Below, piece after piece: positions 6,947-12,192 of a DNA stretch of 12,192 bases. Source of the DNA: Candidatus Omnitrophota bacterium (GTDB lineage: Bacteria > Omnitrophota > Gorgyraeia > Gygaellales > Profunditerraquicolaceae); assembly GCA_028716305.1 (NCBI GenBank), contig JAQUQA010000007.1, positions 4,979 through 17,170 of the forward strand, given 5' to 3'. How positions within the stretch are numbered: position 1 is the first letter of the stretch; every line of letters begins with the position of its first letter. A program made the translations under genes and the position numbers. The notes beneath the pieces are model-generated. The model was not told where the DNA came from and did not search any database. It was given only the letters and a program-made list of their open reading frames with translations.

Positions 6947-8203
6947 TTAGATGATCCGGATATATTTTTTACCCAATAATTTATTGACCAGCGCCTTAGG
7001 CAGGCTGGCCTTCACCCTCACCCCTTCCGGCAGATAATCAACCTGCCGGACCTTGCCTTCCCGGTAAAACAAATCGATCAGGTCCATGCGGGAATGCGCC
7101 ACCTCCAGCTCCAGAGAGGCCATGCGCCCGGAAAAAACCTTTTGTACCTCTTCCAGCAGGAGATCCAGATTCTCTTTGGTCACCGCGGAGATCGGCAGAG
7201 AACCGGCGAATTCCGACTTCAGTCGCTCCAGCCAGGAACGGTCCTCCAGCAGATCGATCTTATTCAAAACCGTGATCACCGGCTTATCAGCGGCATCGAG
7301 TTCCTTAAGGACTTCCATCACCGCCTGGTAATGCTCGTAGATACGCGCGTGCCCGACATCCAGGACATGGATCAAAAGGTCCGCGTAGGTAACATCTTCC
7401 AGCGTGGCCTTAAAGGCTTCGATCAGATGATGCGGCAGGCTATGCAGGAACCCGACGCTGTCCGAAAGGATCAGCCTCTCTCCATTCGGCAGCTCCAAAC
7501 GCTTATAGACCGGGTCGAGCGTCGTAAATAGGCCGTCGGAAACGGTCTGTCCGGAATTGGTGAGTGTATTGATCAGGGTGGACTTCCCGGCGTTGGTATA
7601 GCCGACCAGCGCCACCGCGGGAAGCGCGTTCTCTTTTCGTTTTTTACGCATTGTCTGGCGGTGCAGGGCCAGATGGCGGATATCCGATTTTAGTTTGTCG
7701 ATACGCTTGCGGATACGCCTGCGGTCGACCTCCAGCTTTTGCTCGCCCGGCCCCTTGGTGCCGATACCACCGCCTAAGCGGGAAAGGATCACACCCTTGC
7801 CGATCAGCCGCGGCAAAAGATACTCCAACTGCGCCAACTCTACCTGCATCTTGCCTTCCGGGCTCAAGGCATGCTTGGCAAAGATATCCAGGATCAGCTG
7901 GGTCCGGTCAATGGTCTTCCTGCCGATGACCTCTTCGAGATTACGCTGTTGTATCCCGGAAAGATCGTGGCTGAAGATCACCGTATCCACCTTCTCCTCC
8001 TCGCAGATAACGGCAATTTCCTCTACCTTGCCCTTACCGATAAAAAGGTTTGGCGTGGGCCTTTCGCGCAGGCAGAAGATATTATCCGCGATATCTACCC
8101 CGCAGGTAAAGGCAAGCTCCTCCATCTCCTGCGCGATATCCTCAAGCTTCCAACCCCTCTTTTCAGAATCAAGCTCTATAGTCACTAAAAGTGCTCTCTC
8201 CAA
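6947..8203 (-). CDS. hflX: HflX, ribosome-associated GTPase
   Basis: GTPase that binds the 50S subunit and, in studied bacteria, splits stalled or heat-damaged 70S ribosomes. The N-terminal HflX domain (about 1-135) contains the typical ERPTPNLFIGKGKVEEI. A glycine-rich linker GGGIGTKGPGEQKLEVDRRR (144-163) precedes the G domain. G-domain motifs are G1 GYTNAGKST (201-209), G2 FTTLDP (226-231), G3 DSVGF (248-252), G4 NKID (314-317) and G5 SA (339-340). The 418-residue length is normal. The start is TTG, 3 nt after the miaA stop, with AAAGG about 8 nt upstream; a GTG at 8185 is a less likely alternative. The miaA-hflX neighbourhood resembles the enterobacterial miaA-hfq-hflX order, without hfq. 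Confidence 0.95.
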   Translation of the reverse strand: MERALLVTIELDSEKRGWKLEDIAQEMEELAFTCGVDIADNIFCLRERPTPNLFIGKGKVEEIAVICEEEKVDTVIFSHDLSGIQQRNLEEVIGRKTIDRTQLILDIFAKHALSPEGKMQVELAQLEYLLPRLIGKGVILSRLGGGIGTKGPGEQKLEVDRRRIRKRIDKLKSDIRHLALHRQTMRKKRKENALPAVALVGYTNAGKSTLINTLTNSGQTVSDGLFTTLDPVYKRLELPNGERLILSDSVGFLHSLPHHLIEAFKATLEDVTYADLLIHVLDVGHARIYEHYQAVMEVLKELDAADKPVITVLNKIDLLEDRSWLERLKSEFAGSLPISAVTKENLDLLLEEVQKVFSGRMASLELEVAHSRMDLIDLFYREGKVRQVDYLPEGVRVKASLPKALVNKLLGKKYIRII

Positions 8204-8206
8204 AAT

Positions 8207-9142
8207 TTACGCCTTTCTTTTTGAATTAACCGCGGCGATTATTTTTTCCGCCGCATTTTTTGGCGATTCATCACCGCGCAGCCGCACCCACTCTATTGCC
8301 TTGTCCTTACGGAACCAGGTAAGCTGGCGCTTGGCAAAATTACGGGTGTTTTTTTTAACCAGCTCTTTGGCCTCTTCCAGGCCATAGCTATTTTCCAGAT
8401 ACCCCTTTATCTGCCTGATCCCGATGGCATAAGAGGCTGTCCTGCCGATTTTTTTCTTAAGCAGCCCCCTGACTTCCCGGACCGCGCCCTGGCGGAACAT
8501 CCGTTCAACCCGGCAATCGATACGCCGGTAAAGCTCTTCCCGCGGCAGATCAAGACAAAATATCCTCACGCTGTAATCGTCTCTTAAGCCGCGGCGCGAC
8601 CTCTGCAGTTGGGAGATCGGTTTTCCCGTGGCCCGGAACACCTCCAGCGCCCGGATTATCCGCCTGGTATCATGCGCATGGATCCTGGCGGCGGCCTGCG
8701 GGTCGCATTGCTTAAGTTTTAAGTAGAGGGCTTTTCCGCCGGAACGCTGCGCCTCACGCAGCAGCCTGCCGCGCAGCCTTTTATTTACCGGCACGGATTT
8801 AAAGATACCGTCCAATAATATGGAAACGTATAATCCGGTGCCTCCCACAAATAAAGGAAGCTTGTTTTTCTTTAGCAGGGCCTTCGCCTTTTTCAGGGCT
8901 TGATCGCGGAAACGCGAGACATTATATTCTTTTTCCACGGGGACCACGCCGATCAGGTGATGCGGTATCTTTTTCTTTAATCCGGCCCCTGGCTTGGCGC
9001 TGAGAATATCCATCCCCTTGTAAATCTGCATGGAGTCGCAGGAGATGATCTCGGCGCAAAGCCTTTTTGCCAGATAGACGGCGATTTGCGTTTTCCCGCT
9101 TGCCGTTGGCCCGACCAAGAAGATGATTTCTGGTTTATCCAT
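8207..9142 (-). CDS. miaA: MiaA, tRNA dimethylallyltransferase
   Basis: Transfers the dimethylallyl group from DMAPP to N6 of A37 in tRNAs that read UNN codons, giving i6A. Visible motifs are the P-loop GPTASGKT (11-18), the acid/tRNA-binding segment DSMQIYKGMDI (36-46), GGTGLYV (100-106), the HDTRRIIRALEVF helix, and the C-terminal KRQLTWFRKD. At 311 residues it is of normal size and complete. The ATG is 8 nt after the stop of the SPOR-domain gene, and no Shine-Dalgarno sequence is evident, so translation is probably coupled. Its product is the substrate of MiaB, encoded two genes upstream in the same operon. Confidence 0.96.
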   Translation of the reverse strand: MDKPEIIFLVGPTASGKTQIAVYLAKRLCAEIISCDSMQIYKGMDILSAKPGAGLKKKIPHHLIGVVPVEKEYNVSRFRDQALKKAKALLKKNKLPLFVGGTGLYVSILLDGIFKSVPVNKRLRGRLLREAQRSGGKALYLKLKQCDPQAAARIHAHDTRRIIRALEVFRATGKPISQLQRSRRGLRDDYSVRIFCLDLPREELYRRIDCRVERMFRQGAVREVRGLLKKKIGRTASYAIGIRQIKGYLENSYGLEEAKELVKKNTRNFAKRQLTWFRKDKAIEWVRLRGDESPKNAAEKIIAAVNSKRKA

Positions 9143-9150
9143 AAAATATT

Positions 9151-9915
9151 TTAAGGGAAGATCTTGGTGGAATACCCCTTCTGGGAAAGCCGGGCCTCCA
9201 GGTCTTCTGCCTCGCGGCGGTTAGAGAATTTACCGACCCTCACCCGGTAAGTGATCTTGCCCTGTAAGGCCGCTTTTTCCAGGTAAGCGCTGAAACCCTG
9301 GCTTAACAGTTTTTCTTTCAAGCCTCTGGCGTTATTGGAACTGGAAAAAGCGCCCACCTGCACGGTGTAATAGAGGTCCGGGCTAAGCGCGTCCAGATCC
9401 GGGGCCGCTGCCAGGGCGTTGGGAAAATCTTTTTTCAACTTACTTAAATACTCCTCGGCCTGCTGCGGCTGGTTGAGCTTTGCCGACGAGCGGCTAAGAC
9501 GGAAATACACCTGCGGCAGAAGCTTATTCGGCAGGCCCTCTTTTAAGATCTTCTGGTAATAGTTTTGCGCATCCGCGTATTTCTCTCTCAAGTAAAGGGT
9601 GTCCCCCAGGCCGATCTTTGCTTCGTTGCGCCAGGGGCTATTATCAAATTCATCGATAATTATCTCAAAGATATCGGAGGCACGCAGAAAATTACCGTCT
9701 TTTAAATAACAGAGCCCCATAATATAATACAATTCGTCGAGATTGGGGGAATTTTTCCGGCTTTTGGCCAGCAGTTTTTCTCCGTCCACTATCGCCTGGG
9801 AGTAATTTCCGTTTAAAAATGATATCTTTACCCTTCCCAGGTCCAGCCCCAGGGCCGTGCCCAGCGAGCCAAGCAAGACAAAAATCAGTACCGGGAGGAT
9901 CAATCTTTTGCGCAT
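9151..9915 (-). CDS. exported TPR-SPOR domain protein
   Basis: No specific gene name is recognised. The N-terminus MRKR plus a 19-residue hydrophobic stretch ending TALG is a signal peptide, with cleavage likely near residue 23 and no lipobox Cys. Residues about 28-165 form tetratricopeptide-like helical repeats (for example ELYYIMGLCYLKDGNFLRAS and NEAKIGLGDTLYLREKYADA). Residues 181-252 form a SPOR domain (YYTVQVGAFSSSNNARGLKE ... YRVRVGKFSNRREAEDLEAR), which in known proteins binds denuded glycan strands of septal peptidoglycan. A periplasmic role in cell division or envelope maintenance is the likely one. The start overlaps the end of miaB by 16 nt and has AAGGA inside miaB, supporting the chosen ATG and coupling. 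Confidence 0.88.
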   Translation of the reverse strand: MRKRLILPVLIFVLLGSLGTALGLDLGRVKISFLNGNYSQAIVDGEKLLAKSRKNSPNLDELYYIMGLCYLKDGNFLRASDIFEIIIDEFDNSPWRNEAKIGLGDTLYLREKYADAQNYYQKILKEGLPNKLLPQVYFRLSRSSAKLNQPQQAEEYLSKLKKDFPNALAAAPDLDALSPDLYYTVQVGAFSSSNNARGLKEKLLSQGFSAYLEKAALQGKITYRVRVGKFSNRREAEDLEARLSQKGYSTKIFP

Positions 9916-11132
9916 CTTTTTTTCCTTGAGATGGATTTTTGCAGGTCCAGGATCAGCTTGTGCCGTCTTTCTTTTTCTCTTTTCTCTACGTCATCGGCCA
10001 TTGCCGCGGCCGCGCTGTGCGGGCGCGGCGAATATTTAAAGATAAAAGAGGCGTCAAAATCGGCCTCTTTTACAAGTTCATAAGTTTCTTTAAACTCCTC
10101 TTTTGTCTCCGAAGGGAAACCCACGATGATATCCGTGGTCAACTGGCCGCCTTTTACTATTCTACGGTAATCATGCGCCAATTCCAAATAGAATTTTCTG
10201 GTGTAACCCCGGTTCATCGCCTTTAGGATCCGGTCCGCCCCTGATTGCACCGGCAGGTGTAGGTATTTTTTCAGCTTTTTCAGTTCGGCCATGGCCTGGA
10301 ATAACTCGATAGAGGTATCCTTGGGGTGCGAAGTCACAAAGCTAAATTCTTTTAAGCCTTTGATCTGGTTTACTTTTCTAAGAAGATCAACAAAACCAAC
10401 TTCCCTATCGTTTTGCACTTTACGCTGTAACTTTGCGCTTTGCGCTTTGCGCTTTAAGCTTGATCTATATGCGTTCACATTCTGCCCCAAAAGGGTGACT
10501 CTTGTTATCCCCTGTTCTATTGCCCGGCGAATCTCGGCAATAATATCTTCGCAGTTACGATGCCTTAAAGGGCCGCGCACATACGGCACCACGCAATAAC
10601 TGCAAAAGTTGGAGCACCCTTCCGAGATAACCACAAAGGCATGTTCTTTATCCGCGTAAAATCCGCTATGGTATATCTCTTCCGGGCGGTTTTGGCCGCC
10701 GGTTTCCCAGATCTTGCGTTCAAAGAGAGCCGGACCACGGACCACGGACCAAGAACCACGCACTAATTCATTTATAATCCCGGGAATCTTGGCGATGTCT
10801 GTGGGGCCGACCACGAAGTCAACTTCCGGCGCACGTTGAAATATGCTCTCTTTATAATTCTGGGCCATGCAGCCGATAATTCCAATTAGAGGTTTCACTT
10901 GTGACTTGTGACTTGTGACTTGTGACTTTTTTGCTATTCTTCCTATTTCACTCCATGCCTTTTGCTCGGCCAACTCGCGGACTGAACAAGTATTAATGAT
11001 GACTACATCGGCACTTGCCGGATCATCGGTCAGCTTGTAACCCTCGGCCTTGAGCAATCCAGCCACAACTTCAGAATCCCGAACGTTCATCTGACAACCG
11101 TAGGTGCGTATGTAGAGATGTTTTTTATTCAT
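9900..11132 (-). CDS. miaB: MiaB, tRNA i6A37 methylthiotransferase (no TRAM domain)
   Basis: Radical-SAM enzyme converting i6A37 to ms2i6A37 in tRNA. The N-terminal UPF0004 domain opens with LYIRTYGCQMN and has its three cluster Cys at 13, 49 (NTCSVRE) and 88 (GCMAQ). The radical-SAM cluster CSNFCSYCVVPYVRG has Cys at 173, 177 and 180. LLGQNVNAY, TSHP, LPVQSG and TTDIIVGFPSET are all typical. The protein stops after a helix (EKREKERRHKLILDLQK) at 410 residues; the usual C-terminal TRAM RNA-binding domain of about 60 residues is absent and the stop overlaps the next gene. Three 7-bp tandem repeats are inserted in frame at variable loops (residues 70-79, 125-134 and about 223-246). The ATG at 11132 is preferred over a TTG at 11138; neither has a clear ribosome binding site. 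Confidence 0.92.
   Translation of the reverse strand: MNKKHLYIRTYGCQMNVRDSEVVAGLLKAEGYKLTDDPASADVVIINTCSVRELAEQKAWSEIGRIAKKSQVTSHKSQVKPLIGIIGCMAQNYKESIFQRAPEVDFVVGPTDIAKIPGIINELVRGSWSVVRGPALFERKIWETGGQNRPEEIYHSGFYADKEHAFVVISEGCSNFCSYCVVPYVRGPLRHRNCEDIIAEIRRAIEQGITRVTLLGQNVNAYRSSLKRKAQSAKLQRKVQNDREVGFVDLLRKVNQIKGLKEFSFVTSHPKDTSIELFQAMAELKKLKKYLHLPVQSGADRILKAMNRGYTRKFYLELAHDYRRIVKGGQLTTDIIVGFPSETKEEFKETYELVKEADFDASFIFKYSPRPHSAAAAMADDVEKREKERRHKLILDLQKSISRKKRCAKD
10418..10461 (+). repeat. heptamer tandem repeat CTTTGCG inside miaB
   Basis: Plus-strand units: CTTTACG, CTGTAA (one base short), CTTTGCG three times in a row (10431-10451), then CTTTAAG and a partial CTT. In the miaB reading frame this encodes a basic insert, roughly LKRKAQSAKLQRKVQ, placed after the conserved LLGQNVNAY and before FVDLLRKV. 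That loop varies in length in the family. Confidence 0.88.
10732..10759 (+). repeat. heptamer tandem repeat GGACCAC inside miaB
   Basis: Four units in 28 bp on the plus strand: GGACCAC, GGACCAC, GGACCAA, GAACCAC. The last two differ from the unit by one base each. In frame it encodes RGSWSVVRGP, between the UPF0004 domain and the radical-SAM domain of MiaB. Confidence 0.88.
10897..10928 (+). repeat. heptamer tandem repeat ACTTGTG inside miaB
   Basis: Four perfect ACTTGTG units (10897-10924) plus ACTT, 32 bp without a mismatch. In the miaB frame it encodes SQVTSHKSQV, lying between the helix EIGRIAKK and the strand KPLIGIIGCMAQ, a surface loop just before the third cluster Cys. Confidence 0.95.
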
Positions 11133-11207
11133 TAGCAATTAATAAGTTACAGAGCGTCAGGGTGCCCCTTTACAGGACGCCCCCGTAGTTAGTCGTAGTT
11201 CGTAGTT
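11133..11207 (-). other. guaA-miaB spacer with imperfect stem-loop
   Basis: A 75-nt non-coding gap. On the plus strand GCGTCAGGG (11154-11162) can pair with CCCT (11166-11169) and, across a 6-nt bulge, GACGC (11176-11180). No T-run follows on the minus strand, so it is not a convincing terminator. The heptamer repeat fills the part next to the upstream gene. No ribosome binding site for miaB is evident here. Confidence 0.4.
11184..11207 (+). repeat. heptamer repeat CGTAGTT after the guaA-type gene
   Basis: Three exact copies of CGTAGTT on the plus strand at 11184-11190, 11194-11200 and 11201-11207. The last two are adjacent and a 3-nt gap (AGT) separates the first. The array abuts the stop codon of the upstream gene (11210-11208). 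It is the fourth 7-bp repeat family within 0.8 kb. Confidence 0.85.
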
Positions 11208-12173
11208 TTATATCGCTTCCATGGTTGACGGCGGCTTGGAGGCAATATTATAGGTAACACTCACCACACCCGGGACTTCCTTAGTCAGCCTTCCGGCCAG
11301 AAGTTCCAGTGTCTCATAAGCAAGCCTGGTAGGAACCGCTTTTCTGGCATCTATGCTGTCCCAGCACCTAATCTCAATTTGCATCCCAAACTCCCTTTTA
11401 CCGTCACGCATCCCGGTCACCCGGTCCTGGTGCAGAATTGCCATGTACTGAAAGGCCTTAGCGTTTGCCAGTATTTCCTCCGTGATCACGGTAGCCTTCC
11501 TGATCGTTTCGATTTTTTCCGGAGTCACATCTCCGATTACGCGCGCGGCAAGCGCCGGCCCGGGAAAAGGCATCCGGCTGAATACTGCCTTAGGTAAGCC
11601 CAGGGCCTCGCCTAATTTTCTTACCCCGTCCTTGCGCAACTGAACTACCGGCTCGATGATTTTGTAGCCGAAGGCTTCCTGCGGGTCAATCCCTAACTGC
11701 TCGAAGACGTTGTGCTGCCTCTTGATCCCGGCTACCGTCTCATCGACATCCGTAAGAATGGTCCCCTGCAGCAGATACTTTGCCCCGCTTTCCTTAACCA
11801 GTTTACCAAAAACATCCTTATAGAATGTCCGGGTAACCGCTTCTCTTTTTTCCTCCGGATCACTAATCCCTTTTAACGCCTTAAAAAAATTTTCTTTAGC
11901 GTCGATGATCTCGACTTTAACACCCAGCTTTTTAAAAATATCAACGATCCACTCCGGCTCGCCTTGCCGCATAATCCCGTTATCGATAAAATAGGTCTTA
12001 AGTCGCTCATTGAGAGCCTTATGGCCGAGCATGGTAACCACAGAAGAATCAACGCCCCCGGAAAGCGCGTTGATCGCTACCCCCTTACCGACTGTTTCCG
12101 CGATCTCGCGGGCCTTCTTTTCAATGAACGCAGCTGCGTTCAGTTCATCCGCTTTAATTTCAACTGTATCCAT
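11208..12173 (-). CDS. guaA: stand-alone GMP-synthase-type ATP pyrophosphatase (GuaA C-terminal type)
   Basis: Adenine-nucleotide alpha-hydrolase-fold protein of 321 residues matching the C-terminal two-thirds of GuaA, which adenylates XMP before amination. The PP-loop SGGVDSS is at 38-44, QGT at 136-138, PFPGPALAARVIGDV at 202-216, and the dimerisation domain ends with the typical KPPSTMEAI. The glutamine amidotransferase domain of ordinary GuaA is absent, and its partner is not in the window. The lid motif, normally IK(S/T)HHN, reads IKRQHN (150-155), followed by an insertion before the conserved EP. ATG at 12173 has AGGAGG 4 nt upstream. It could be the synthetase subunit of a split GMP synthase, or a paralogue of unknown substrate of the kind databases often label 'ExsB family'. 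Fold assignment is firm; the exact reaction is not. Confidence 0.8.
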   Translation of the reverse strand: MDTVEIKADELNAAAFIEKKAREIAETVGKGVAINALSGGVDSSVVTMLGHKALNERLKTYFIDNGIMRQGEPEWIVDIFKKLGVKVEIIDAKENFFKALKGISDPEEKREAVTRTFYKDVFGKLVKESGAKYLLQGTILTDVDETVAGIKRQHNVFEQLGIDPQEAFGYKIIEPVVQLRKDGVRKLGEALGLPKAVFSRMPFPGPALAARVIGDVTPEKIETIRKATVITEEILANAKAFQYMAILHQDRVTGMRDGKREFGMQIEIRCWDSIDARKAVPTRLAYETLELLAGRLTKEVPGVVSVTYNIASKPPSTMEAI

Positions 12174-12192
12174 CTTCCCTCCTATTTTGTGA

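Noticed and set aside
7695..8387. A 230-codon plus-strand frame across hflX and the end of miaA
   Set aside because: It is antisense to two conserved genes and crosses their junction; its composition is that of a shadow frame and no domain is recognisable.
11154..11180. Stem-loop between the guaA-type gene and miaB as a terminator
   Set aside because: The stem is interrupted by a 6-nt bulge and no T-run follows on the minus strand, so transcription termination is not supported.
10418..11207. The repeat cluster as a CRISPR array
   Set aside because: Units are 7 bp and mostly contiguous, with no 25-40-bp repeats, no spacers and no cas genes.

Overview
The window is a dense bacterial chromosome segment in which every supported gene lies on the minus strand, so transcription runs from high to low coordinates. 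Gene content is housekeeping: protein quality control, tRNA modification, a ribosome-associated GTPase and two glycosyltransferases. A SPOR-domain periplasmic-type protein points to a peptidoglycan-containing, probably Gram-negative-type bacterium. A stand-alone GuaA C-terminal-type protein, a compact HrcA, a short HspR and heptamer tandem repeats inside a coding gene would fit an uncultivated lineage such as Candidatus Omnitrophota. That placement is only a guess from general appearance.

Layout in the direction of transcription. (1) 12173-4859 looks like one long operon: a GMP-synthase-type ATP pyrophosphatase, miaB, a TPR/SPOR lipid-free exported protein, miaA, hflX, a GT4-type and a GT2-type glycosyltransferase. 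Most junctions are within 15 nt or overlap; the 75-nt guaA-miaB spacer is the exception. (2) 4866-4723 holds a short remnant of a second GT4 gene: its last 24 codons (stop included) are about 83% identical to the end of the intact GT4. (3) 4722-4546 is an AT-rich control region with a strong sigma70-type promoter for hspR. (4) 4545-1384 carries hspR, a second probable promoter with a CIRCE operator, an unrecognised 45-codon ORF with an excellent ribosome binding site, and clpB. (5) 1382-4 carries a third promoter with a second CIRCE, then hrcA and grpE; dnaK/dnaJ would be expected just beyond position 1.

The heat-shock half is a compact regulatory circuit. Two repressor genes (hspR, MerR type; hrcA) flank the disaggregase clpB, and HrcA operators precede both clpB and its own gene. 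HrcA would therefore control ClpB and the HrcA-GrpE(-DnaK) unit together, while HspR may control its own promoter.

The other half couples tRNA A37 modification (MiaA makes i6A, MiaB methylthiolates it) with HflX. The clearest oddities are four different 7-bp tandem repeats clustered in 0.8 kb (three in-frame inside miaB, one just after the guaA-type gene), a MiaB with no TRAM domain, a GuaA-type enzyme with an altered lid motif, a HrcA about 95 residues shorter than usual, and the GT4 remnant. I see no RNA gene, CRISPR array, transposase or defence system. I cannot point to a wholly new system.
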